Assembly: GCA_035497315.1 (NCBI GenBank)
Contig: DATJDU010000084.1
Coordinates: 38,119-102,118, forward strand
Reading direction: 5' to 3'
Length of the DNA: 64,000 nucleotides
Origin: Andeanibacterium sp035497315
GTDB taxonomy: Bacteria; Pseudomonadota; Alphaproteobacteria; Sphingomonadales; Sphingomonadaceae
The first letter of the stretch is position 1. The number at the start of each line of letters is the position of its first letter. A program made the translations under genes and the position numbers. Below the pieces are notes generated by a model, which was not told the origin of the DNA, made no database searches, and was given only the letters and a program-made list of their open reading frames with translations. Below, piece after piece: positions 35,643 through 43,049 of the stretch.

Positions 35643-36353
35643 TCACCCCAGAACTTCCCCCACCCATTCCGGCACCAATACGCTGGCCGGCCCAAGCCGC
35701 GTCTCGTCGAACCAGTGGGAGCCCTGGCTTCGCTCCAGATTCAATTCCAGCGTCTGCGCCCGGTGGCTCACCGCCTGCTGGACGAAGCCCGCCGCCGGAT
35801 AGACCGCGCCCGATGTGCCGATGGAAACGAACAGATCCGCGCGGGCAATCGCCCGGAAAATCTCGTCCATCCCGTAAGGCATTTCGCCGAACCACACGAT
35901 ATCCGGCCGCATTGCCACCTCTCCGCAGGAGGGGCAGGGCGGGCCGTCGAGCAGCGTGCCTTCCCAATGATGGCGGGCATCGCAGGCCTGGCACCAGACG
36001 GACAGCGCCTCTCCATGCATATGCAGCACTCGTGTCGCCCCTGCCCGCTCATGCAGATCGTCGATATTCTGGGTGACGATCAGCAGCTCATGTCCCTGTC
36101 TCCTGCCCCATTCCCGATCCAGCCGCGCCAGCGCCTCATGCGCGGCATTGGGCCGGGCAGCCAGCACGCCCGCGCGCCGCTCGTCATAGAAGCGCTGGAC
36201 CAGCGCCGGATCGCGGCGGAAGGCCTCGGGCGTTGCCACATCTTCCACCCGGTGATCTTCCCACAATCCATCCTCCGCGCGGAAGGTGCGAAGGCCGCTT
36301 TCGGCGCTTATCCCTGCGCCGGTAAGGATCACGATATTGCGGATGTCGCTCAT
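35643..36353 (-). CDS. cobB: NAD-dependent protein deacylase (sirtuin)
   Basis: CobB removes acyl groups from lysine using NAD. The ATG at 36353 (MSDIRNIVILTGAG) gives 236 residues. GAGISAESGLRTFR, TQNIDDLHERAG, the catalytic His in LHMHGE and zinc Cys motifs CQAC and CPSC are all visible. FYDERR matches the Tyr/Arg site of desuccinylating class III sirtuins. It is divergent from dapB with 35 bases between starts. Confidence 0.95.
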   Translation of the reverse strand: MSDIRNIVILTGAGISAESGLRTFRAEDGLWEDHRVEDVATPEAFRRDPALVQRFYDERRAGVLAARPNAAHEALARLDREWGRRQGHELLIVTQNIDDLHERAGATRVLHMHGEALSVWCQACDARHHWEGTLLDGPPCPSCGEVAMRPDIVWFGEMPYGMDEIFRAIARADLFVSIGTSGAVYPAAGFVQQAVSHRAQTLELNLERSQGSHWFDETRLGPASVLVPEWVGEVLG

Positions 36354-36388
36354 GTCCCCCATGAAGCACGCGGTAACAGGGAGTGGCA

Positions 36389-37129
36389 ATGAGCAGCATC
36401 GGAATCATCGGCAGCGAAGGGCGCATGGGCAAGGCGCTGGCCGTGGCGGTCGAGGCTGCGGGGATGACGCTGGCAGGCGGCGTGGGCCGCGGCGGCAATC
36501 CGGCTGACCTTGCCGCGCGCAGCGATGTGCTGATCGACTTTTCCGCCCCCGCCGCCCTGGCTGCCAATCTGGGCGCGGCGGTGGAGACCGGCATCCCCAT
36601 CGTGATCGGTACCACCGGCCTTTCCGAAACGGACCATGTGGCAATCGATGCGGCAGCCCGGTCCATCCCCGTGCTGCAAACCGGCAATACTTCGCTGGGC
36701 GTCACTCTGCTGGCCCATCTGGTGCGCGAAGCGGCATCGAAGCTGGGCGTCGAATGGGATATCGAAATCGTGGAGATGCACCACCGCATGAAGGTGGATG
36801 CGCCATCGGGCACTGCCCTGCTGCTGGGCGAGGCTGCCGCCGAAGGACGCGGGATCGATCTTGCCCCCAATTCCGAACGCGGGCGGGACGGACACACCGG
36901 CGCCCGCAAGCCGGGTGCAATCGGCTTTGCTGCCTTGCGCGGCGGCACAGTGGCGGGCGAACATTCGGTAATCCTCGCCGGCGATGAAGAGCGGATCACC
37001 CTGTCCCACCTGGCCGAGAACCGGATGATCTTTGCCCATGGGGCCGTGAAGGCCGCCCTGTGGCTGATCGGCAAGAACGCCTCCGGCCATCCGGGGCGCT
37101 ATGCCATGCCGCAGGTCCTGGGGCTCTGA
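36389..37129 (+). CDS. dapB: 4-hydroxy-tetrahydrodipicolinate reductase
   Basis: DapB reduces the dipicolinate precursor in lysine and meso-DAP synthesis. The ATG at 36389 follows a CAGGGAG ribosome site. The 246-residue protein has the NAD(P) motif GIIGSEGRMGKAL, IGTTGLSE, the substrate motif EMHHRMKVDAPSGTAL and FAALRGGTVAGEH. The channel gene starts one base after its stop. Confidence 0.97.
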   Translation: MSSIGIIGSEGRMGKALAVAVEAAGMTLAGGVGRGGNPADLAARSDVLIDFSAPAALAANLGAAVETGIPIVIGTTGLSETDHVAIDAAARSIPVLQTGNTSLGVTLLAHLVREAASKLGVEWDIEIVEMHHRMKVDAPSGTALLLGEAAAEGRGIDLAPNSERGRDGHTGARKPGAIGFAALRGGTVAGEHSVILAGDEERITLSHLAENRMIFAHGAVKAALWLIGKNASGHPGRYAMPQVLGL

Positions 37130-37130
37130 C

Positions 37131-37982
37131 ATGCGTCGCCTGCGCGCCACGGCCTATAGGAAGCTGTTCGTGGGCGCAGGCACCAGCAACCGGCTGTCCC
37201 TCGTCAACCTGGCGCTGATTATCCTGATCCTGGGGGCAGTGGCCGTCTCCGTGATCGGGACAGAGCCGACCATAACGCGCGAACATCACCGGCTGATCGT
37301 AGGCGCGGAGATGGGGTTCGGCATCCTCTTCCTGATCGAATATCTGGCCCGCCTGTGGTGCGTAGCCGATGCGCCGGGCAGGGGTTCCGCCACGGCCAAG
37401 CGGCTGCGCTTCGTCATTTCCCCGCTGGCGATCATCGATCTTGTCGTTGTGCTGACTTCGCTTGCGCCGCTGGTGGTGGGCGATGCCGCCATGCTGCGGC
37501 TGGTGCGGCTGGTGCGGATATTGGCGCTGACCAAATTCACCCGCTTTTCCCATGCGATCGAGGAAATCTCCGCCGCCGTGTGGAGCCGCCGCTATGAACT
37601 GGTGGTCACCATCTCGCTGGGCTGGGTGCTGCTGCTGATTGGTGCGGTGGCGATGTATTGGGCCGAAGGCACCGTGCAGCCGGACCAGTTCGGCAGCATC
37701 CCGCGTTCTTTGTGGTGGGCCATCGTCACCCTGACGACGGTGGGCTATGGCGATGCGATCCCGATCACGCCGCTGGGCAAGATTACCGCCGCGGTGGTGG
37801 CGCTGGGCGGGGTGGCGCTGGTGGCGATGCCTGCCGGTATCATGGCGGCAGCCTTCAGCGACGCGATGCAGAAGAAGCGCGAGCTTGAACTGGCGCGCAG
37901 GATCGAGTTGGAAGTGGAAGAGAAGGTGGAAGAGGAAATCGACCGCCTGATGGATGCGGAAGAGGGCCGGCGTGACACGTGA
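37131..37982 (+). CDS. voltage-gated-type potassium channel
   Basis: This 283-residue protein has six helices. A short arginine-bearing S4 (MLRLVRLVRILALTKFTRF) is followed by the pore with selectivity filter TVGYGD near residue 203. The C-terminus is an acidic, coiled-coil-like helix (QKKRELELARRIELEVEEK). It belongs to the ion_trans/Kv-like family. The stop overlaps the nth start, and dapB ends one base upstream. Confidence 0.93.
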   Translation: MRRLRATAYRKLFVGAGTSNRLSLVNLALIILILGAVAVSVIGTEPTITREHHRLIVGAEMGFGILFLIEYLARLWCVADAPGRGSATAKRLRFVISPLAIIDLVVVLTSLAPLVVGDAAMLRLVRLVRILALTKFTRFSHAIEEISAAVWSRRYELVVTISLGWVLLLIGAVAMYWAEGTVQPDQFGSIPRSLWWAIVTLTTVGYGDAIPITPLGKITAAVVALGGVALVAMPAGIMAAAFSDAMQKKRELELARRIELEVEEKVEEEIDRLMDAEEGRRDT

Positions 37983-38628
37983 CGAGATTTTCGCCTTCTT
38001 TTCAGGCCTGGCAGAACTCAATCCCCACCCGCAGACGGAACTGCTCTTCGACAATACCTACCAGCTGCTGGTGGCGGTGGTGCTCAGCGCCCAGGCCACC
38101 GATGCCGGGGTGAACAAGGCGACGCGCGCGCTGTTCGAACAGGTGAAGACCCCGGCCCAGATGGTCGCGCTGGGGGAAGAGGGGCTGAAGCAGCACATCA
38201 AGACGATCGGGCTGTTCAACTCCAAGGCAAAGAACGTCATCGCCCTGTCGGAGATTCTGGTGCGCGATTTCGGCGGCGAGGTTCCGCAGGATCGCGACGC
38301 GCTGGTCACTCTGCCCGGCGTCGGCCGCAAGACCGCCAATGTGGTGATGAACTGCGCCTTCGGGGCGGAAACCTTCGCGGTGGACACCCATGTGTTCCGC
38401 GTCTCCAACCGCACTGGCCTCGCCAGGGGCAAGACGGTGGAGAAGGTGGAGGCGCTGCTGGAAAAGCGCGTGCCCCAGCCCTTCCGCCGCGATGCGCATC
38501 ACTGGCTGATCCTGCTGGGGCGCTACACCTGCAAGGCCCGCACGCCCGAATGCTGGCGCTGCCCTGTGGTGGCGCAATGCGGGTTCAAGGACAAGGTGCT
38601 GGAGGCTCCGAAGGGGCGAAAGGGGTGA
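37972..38628 (+). CDS. nth: endonuclease III
   Basis: Nth is a DNA glycosylase/AP lyase for oxidised pyrimidines. I chose GTG at 37972 (VTRDEIFAFF) with a GAAGAGGG site just upstream; an ATG at 37954 is also in frame. The 218-residue protein has the HhH motif LPGVGRKTANVV with catalytic Lys, VDTHVFRVSNR with catalytic Asp, and the [4Fe-4S] loop C-x6-C-x2-C-x5-C. Confidence 0.95.
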   Translation: MTRDEIFAFFSGLAELNPHPQTELLFDNTYQLLVAVVLSAQATDAGVNKATRALFEQVKTPAQMVALGEEGLKQHIKTIGLFNSKAKNVIALSEILVRDFGGEVPQDRDALVTLPGVGRKTANVVMNCAFGAETFAVDTHVFRVSNRTGLARGKTVEKVEALLEKRVPQPFRRDAHHWLILLGRYTCKARTPECWRCPVVAQCGFKDKVLEAPKGRKG

Positions 38629-38657
38629 TGCGGGCTTAGGCGCCCCTTCTCAAACTT

Positions 38658-38690
38658 CCGCTCGTCCTTCGACAGGCTCAGGACGAACGG
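38658..38690. repeat. dispersed palindromic repeat (CTTCGACAGGCTCAGGACGA type)
   Basis: TCGTCCT (38662-38668) pairs with AGGACGA (38680-38686) around the CGACAGGCTC core. This sequence type recurs in many sphingomonad and other proteobacterial genomes. It lies between nth and the convergent symporter gene and may act as a transcript-end structure. Confidence 0.65.
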
Positions 38691-38701
38691 AGGGACGGCA
38701 C

Positions 38702-40021
38702 TCAAGCCGCCTCCGCCTGCCCATCCTCCGCGCTCAACGAGCTGATCACCTGCGCGCAGACCAGATCGCCCACGACGTTGAGCGTGGTGCGGCACATGTC
38801 GAGGAAGCGGTCCACGCCCAGGATCAGGCCGATCCCTTCGGGCGGCACCCCTACCCCGCCCAGGATCAGCGCGATCACCGGCAGCGATCCGCCGGGTACG
38901 CCGGCCGTGCCGATGCCGGCAAGGATGCACACCAGCATCACGAAGAGCTGGTCCGACAGCGCAAGGTCCACGCCGAAGAACTGGGCGAGGAACAGCACCG
39001 TCACGCCCTCGAACATCGCCGTGCCGTTCTGATTGGCGGTGGCGCCGATGGTGAGCACGAAGCGCGAAATGCGCGGCGGCAGTTTCAGCCCGCCTTCGGC
39101 CACCCGCAGCGAGGTGGGCAAAGTGGCGTTGGAACTGGCGGTGGAGAAGGCCATCACGCTGGCCTCCCGCGTCTCGCGGAAGAAGGCCACGGGGCTCTTG
39201 CCCGCGACGAATTTCAGCAGAGCCGGAAACACACCGAACATCTGCAGCCCCAGCGCCAGCACCACCACTCCCACATAGGCCGCCAGCTTCACCAGCAGGT
39301 CCCAGCCGAACTGGGCGGAAAGGTTGAACATGAAGCAGAAGATCGCCAGCGGGGCGAGCTGGATGACGATGCCGATCAGCCGCATGGCGACTTCGAACAC
39401 ACCCTCGATAGTATCCTTCAGCACCGCCGTGCGCCGGGTGTTCACCAGCAGCAGGCCGATGCCGAAGAACAGGGCGAAGAACATCACGGCCAGGATGTCG
39501 TTATTGCTCATCGCGCCGACGATATTGCTGGGCACGATGGCGACAATCTGGCTCACGCCCATCTCGCTCTGCGCCGAGGCGGCGACGATGCCGGCGGCAT
39601 TCTCGCTCCCCTGCGCCAGCAACTCCTGCGCTGCGGCCGGGTCCACCCCTTGGCCCGGCCTGAGGATGTTCACCAGCGCCAGCGACAGGGCGACCGCGAT
39701 GCCCGATACGATCACCGTATAGACCAGCGTCTTGATCCCGATGGCGCGCAGGGAACGGATTTCGCCCATCTCGGAAATGCCCACCACCAGGGCGGAGAAC
39801 AGCAGCGGGATCACCAGCATGAACAGCAGGCGCAGGAAGATCTGCCCGATCGGCCCGGTGACATAAGTCACCACCGTATCCACCCAGCCGGCATCGGCGG
39901 CAAAGCTGTGCACCGCCAGCCCGGCCACGAGACCCAGGATGAACCCGATCAGGATTCGCATCTGCAGCTTGCCATGGCCGATGGGTGCGGCTTCCTGTGC
40001 CATTTCGGCGGCGTCGGTCAT
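38702..40021 (-). CDS. dicarboxylate/amino acid:cation symporter (DAACS)
   Basis: This 439-residue protein has the GltP/DctA/EAAT fold: about eight helices plus two re-entrant hairpins, with the first hairpin SSNATLPTSLRVAE and the TM7 motif NQNGTAMFEG. It imports glutamate, aspartate or C4-dicarboxylates with protons or sodium across the inner membrane. The sequence does not decide between these substrates. It stands alone, facing nth. Confidence 0.92.
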   Translation of the reverse strand: MTDAAEMAQEAAPIGHGKLQMRILIGFILGLVAGLAVHSFAADAGWVDTVVTYVTGPIGQIFLRLLFMLVIPLLFSALVVGISEMGEIRSLRAIGIKTLVYTVIVSGIAVALSLALVNILRPGQGVDPAAAQELLAQGSENAAGIVAASAQSEMGVSQIVAIVPSNIVGAMSNNDILAVMFFALFFGIGLLLVNTRRTAVLKDTIEGVFEVAMRLIGIVIQLAPLAIFCFMFNLSAQFGWDLLVKLAAYVGVVVLALGLQMFGVFPALLKFVAGKSPVAFFRETREASVMAFSTASSNATLPTSLRVAEGGLKLPPRISRFVLTIGATANQNGTAMFEGVTVLFLAQFFGVDLALSDQLFVMLVCILAGIGTAGVPGGSLPVIALILGGVGVPPEGIGLILGVDRFLDMCRTTLNVVGDLVCAQVISSLSAEDGQAEAA

Positions 40022-40064
40022 GCGTGGGTTCCCCGGTGGTTCTGCTCAATCAGCAATCGGCGCA

Positions 40065-40079
40065 CGCTCGCAATGACGG
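40065..40079. repeat. fragment of GCAATGACGG-type repeat
   Basis: Bases 40065-40079 repeat the end of the element at 22.7 kb (CGCTCGCAATGACGG) in the gap between dapE and the symporter. Only one end is recognisable. Confidence 0.4.
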
Positions 40080-40085
40080 AGGGAT

Positions 40086-41237
40086 TTAGCAAGCCCCAAG
40101 CGCCGCGAGCGTCACCCGCCGATAGATTCGCACCAGCGTTTCAAGATCGTCCACCGCCACGGCCTCGTCCCGCTTGTGCATCGTGGCGTTGAGCAGGCCG
40201 AATTCGATCACCGGGCACAGATCCTTCAGGAAGCGCGCATCGGATGTGCCCCCGCTGGTGGAAGGCTCGGGTGTGAGTCCCGTCTCTGCCCGGACCGCTT
40301 CGGCGATCATTTCGGAGAAATTTCCCGGCGGAGTGATGAAGGGTTCGCCATAGATCACCGGACGGGCGCTTGCGCCGTGCCTATGCGCGATCTCGGTCAC
40401 TCTCTGCGCAAGTTCGGTGCCTTTGTGCACATCGTTGAAGCGGATCGAAATGCGGGCCGAGGCGCGGGCAGGAATAACGTTAGTGGCTGGATTTCCCACG
40501 ATAATTTCGGTGATCTCGAGATTGGAGGGCTGAAACCAGTCGGTTCCGTCATCCAGCTCCAGCGCATCCAGTTCGGCCAGCAAAGCCACCAGCCGGGGGA
40601 TCGGATTGTCGGCCAGATGGGGATAGGCAACATGCCCTTCACGCCCCTCCACATCGAACCAGGCATTGATCGAACCGCGCCGTCCGATCTTCATCATATC
40701 GCCCAGGCGGTTGACCGAAGTGGGCTCTCCCACCAGGCAAAGGTCAGGAATTTCATGTGCTTGGCGCATATGATCGATCAGGGCTCGCGTGCCGTGCATC
40801 GCCTCGCCCTCCTCGTCGCCGGTGATGATCAGGCTGATCGTTCCGGCCTCGGCGGGGATATCGTGCAGCGCCGCCACCATGGCCGCAACCGCGCCCTTCA
40901 TGTCCACCGCTCCGCGCCCATAGAGCAGTTCTCCGCCCGGCACGCTGCGGCGTTCGGGCACGAAAGGATCGCCCGTCCACCCCTCCCCCGCCGGCACCAC
41001 GTCGACATGGCCGGCAAAGGCAAAGTGCTTCGAACCTTCCGGCCCCTTGCGGATGGCGAAGAGGTTCTCCACCGGCCCGGCGGGCGGCGCCCCCGCAATG
41101 AAGCGATGGATCGCAAAGCCCAGCGGTTCGAGCATCGCCTCGAGGCAATCGAACACCGCCCCCGTGGCCGGGGTTACGGAGGGGCAGGCGATCAGCGCGG
41201 CGGCAAGATCGACGACGTTCGCGGATGGTTCTGTCAT
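40086..41237 (-). CDS. dapE: succinyl-diaminopimelate desuccinylase
   Basis: DapE is a zinc M20 hydrolase of the succinylase route to meso-DAP and lysine, in the same pathway as dapB 3 kb away. The 383-residue protein has GHVDVVPAGEGW (metal His and Asp), GRGAVDMKG, the catalytic Glu pair TGDEEGEA and the dimerisation domain with RRGSINAWF. It is divergent from a cupin gene. Confidence 0.96.
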   Translation of the reverse strand: MTEPSANVVDLAAALIACPSVTPATGAVFDCLEAMLEPLGFAIHRFIAGAPPAGPVENLFAIRKGPEGSKHFAFAGHVDVVPAGEGWTGDPFVPERRSVPGGELLYGRGAVDMKGAVAAMVAALHDIPAEAGTISLIITGDEEGEAMHGTRALIDHMRQAHEIPDLCLVGEPTSVNRLGDMMKIGRRGSINAWFDVEGREGHVAYPHLADNPIPRLVALLAELDALELDDGTDWFQPSNLEITEIIVGNPATNVIPARASARISIRFNDVHKGTELAQRVTEIAHRHGASARPVIYGEPFITPPGNFSEMIAEAVRAETGLTPEPSTSGGTSDARFLKDLCPVIEFGLLNATMHKRDEAVAVDDLETLVRIYRRVTLAALGAC

Positions 41238-41293
41238 GGCTGGGCCATCGCATATGGGCTATGCGCAGGCGACACAAGCAGGAGCACCCCGCC

Positions 41294-41758
41294 ATGCCCA
41301 AGCTGGACCTCGAAGCCATCCCGCAATCCAACGCCACCGGCTATCCGGCTCCCTTCGACCGGGAAGTGGAAGGCCGCTGGTGGAGGCGCCTTGCGCCCGC
41401 CGGGGGCATCACGGCCTTCGGGGCCAGCCATGTCGTGCTGAAGCCGGGTGCATGGTCTTCCCAGCGCCACTGGCACGAGGGGGAGGACGAGTTGCTGGTC
41501 ATGCTGACCGGCGAGGCCGTTCTTGTCGAGGATGACGCCCGCACCGTGCTGCGCGCCGGGGATGTCGCGGCCTGGGCGATGGGCCGCGCCAATGGCCATC
41601 ATCTGCGCAATGAAAGCGATGCCGATTGCAGCTTCCTAGTCGTCAGCGGCGGGGAGCGGAGCAAGGGCGGCGCTTATTCCGATATCGACATGGTGTTCAC
41701 CGAAAATGCCTATCTCCACCGCGACGGCACACCTTACCCCACCGACCGGATCAAGTGA
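41294..41758 (+). CDS. cupin domain protein
   Basis: This 154-residue protein has a single cupin fold. Motif 1 is QRHWHEGEDELLVMLTGEAVL, with His and Glu ligands, and motif 2 is GDVAAWAMGRANGHHLRN. It probably binds a divalent metal. The ATG at 41294 is 56 bases from the divergent dapE start. Its substrate is unknown. Confidence 0.85.
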   Translation: MPKLDLEAIPQSNATGYPAPFDREVEGRWWRRLAPAGGITAFGASHVVLKPGAWSSQRHWHEGEDELLVMLTGEAVLVEDDARTVLRAGDVAAWAMGRANGHHLRNESDADCSFLVVSGGERSKGGAYSDIDMVFTENAYLHRDGTPYPTDRIK

Positions 41759-41762
41759 GGCG

Positions 41763-42434
41763 TCACGCTCCGCTGGGCGGGACTTCCCATTGTTCGATCA
41801 CCCATTGCTCCTCCTCGGCACCGTTGACCCAGGCCTGCATCCATTCATGCTCCCACAGGGCCTGCATGTAGGTTTCGGCAAAGCCGGGTACGCCGATGCC
41901 ATAGGTGAGGAAGCGGCTGACCACCGGGGCATAGAAGATGTCGGCAGCGCAAAAAGTGCCGAACAGGAATGGCCCGCCCTTGCCATAGCGCGCCCGCGCC
42001 TCGGCCCACAGGGTGAGGATGCGCACGATATTGCCCTTCGCCTCGTCCGAAAGCTGCACCCCTTCGAAACGGCGGCGGACATTCATCGGCATGGAACGGC
42101 GCAAGGGCAGGTAGGAGGAATGCATTTCCGCCACCATCGAACGGGCCATGCCGCGCGCGGCATCGTCCTTGGGCCAGAAGCGATCGCGCCCCACGCGGTC
42201 GGCCAGATATTCGAGGATGGCGAGGCTGTCCCAGATCACGGCATCGCCGTCCCACAGGATCGGAACCTTGCCGCCGGAAGGCTGGAAATCGCCCTTCTCG
42301 CGCTTGGCCTCCTCCCAGTCCTCGCCGGAGATACTGACGGTAAGCTCCTCGAAATGGAGGCCTGATTGCTTGGCGGCGAGCCATCCGCGCAGCGACCAGC
42401 TGGAATAGTTCTTGTTGCCGATAATGAGCTTCAC
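41763..42434 (-). CDS. glutathione S-transferase family protein
   Basis: This 223-residue protein starts at GTG 42434 (VKLIIGNKNYSSWSLRGWL) with AGAGAGG upstream; the longer frame is not family-like. The thioredoxin-fold domain has the Ser-rich active loop YSSWSLR and GGKVPILWDGDAVIWDSLAI; a helical C-terminal domain follows. It may act in detoxification; the substrate is unknown. It is convergent with the cupin gene. Confidence 0.9.
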   Translation of the reverse strand: MKLIIGNKNYSSWSLRGWLAAKQSGLHFEELTVSISGEDWEEAKREKGDFQPSGGKVPILWDGDAVIWDSLAILEYLADRVGRDRFWPKDDAARGMARSMVAEMHSSYLPLRRSMPMNVRRRFEGVQLSDEAKGNIVRILTLWAEARARYGKGGPFLFGTFCAADIFYAPVVSRFLTYGIGVPGFAETYMQALWEHEWMQAWVNGAEEEQWVIEQWEVPPSGA

Positions 42435-42806
42435 GGGGCCAGCCTCTCTTTCGCGGCCCCGCCGTAATCGTTCATCCTGCCGGTGTCGAGGCTGAACGAT
42501 GTTACACGTGTTACTCTGCCTATTGGGGCGAAAATCCCGCCCCTCCGCGTCAAGCAGCCCGCGCCTGATCCAGGCATCGCGCAGGGCGCGGACAGGGGCA
42601 GTGCGAGGTTGATAGGGTTTGCGTTCCATCGGCGAGTCTATGCCGGATCGATCGCCTGTAGGAAAACACTTTGCCGCACGTCAGCAACGCCGGCCACATC
42701 CGGCCCCTTGCACCCTGCATCCCGGCGCAAGGGCCGGAACGGGCGGCCGGGTGGGCCCGTTGTCCGGTCATGCCCATTTCCGGGCGTGACGAGAGGAGAA
42801 CCTCCC
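42435..42806. other. gene-free stretch with a stress promoter
   Basis: About 370 bases lie between the GST start and the Gln-rich gene. The palindrome ACACGTGT lies near 42504-42511. The right part carries the EcfG-type promoter listed separately. No RNA gene is recognised. Confidence 0.5.
42736..42761 (+). promoter_or_regulatory. EcfG-type general stress promoter
   Basis: GGAAC (42736-42740) and CGTT (42758-42761) are separated by 17 bases, matching the alphaproteobacterial EcfG consensus GGAAC-N16/17-CGTT. The start codon of the Gln-rich gene is 46 bases further on, a suitable distance. Confidence 0.6.
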
Positions 42807-42971
42807 ATGGAAAATCGTTCGAACCAGAATCAGAACCAGGACAAGAACCGCCAGGCCGAACAGCAGGGCGGCGCCAATCGCCAGCAGGGCGAGCAGGCCG
42901 CCAATCGCGCCCGCCAGCAGGAGCAGCAGCGCCAGCAGGGCGAAAGCGGGGACCGCCGCGAACAGCGTTAA
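42807..42971 (+). CDS. 54-aa Gln/Asn/Arg-rich hydrophilic protein
   Basis: This small frame has a strong GAGAGGAGAA ribosome site 6-15 bases before the ATG. The 54-residue product starts MENRSNQNQNQDKNRQAEQQ and is almost entirely Gln, Asn, Arg, Glu and Gly, without hydrophobic residues beyond Ala, so it is predicted disordered. A terminator follows. With the EcfG promoter, it forms a complete single-gene unit, perhaps a stress-induced hydrophilin-like protein. No family is recognised. Confidence 0.7.
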   Translation: MENRSNQNQNQDKNRQAEQQGGANRQQGEQAANRARQQEQQRQQGESGDRREQR

Positions 42972-43003
42972 GCTGCCAGTCGAAGCCCCCTTCGTGGCAG
43001 CCT

Positions 43004-43040
43004 GGCCGGCCGTCCCTTTCTCGGGGGCGGCCGGCCTTTT
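43004..43040 (+). terminator. Rho-independent terminator
   Basis: GGCCGGCC arms (43004-43011 and 43029-43036) flank a 17-base loop and are followed by TTTT. It ends the Gln-rich gene transcript. Confidence 0.75.
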
Positions 43041-43049
43041 GCATCGGGA

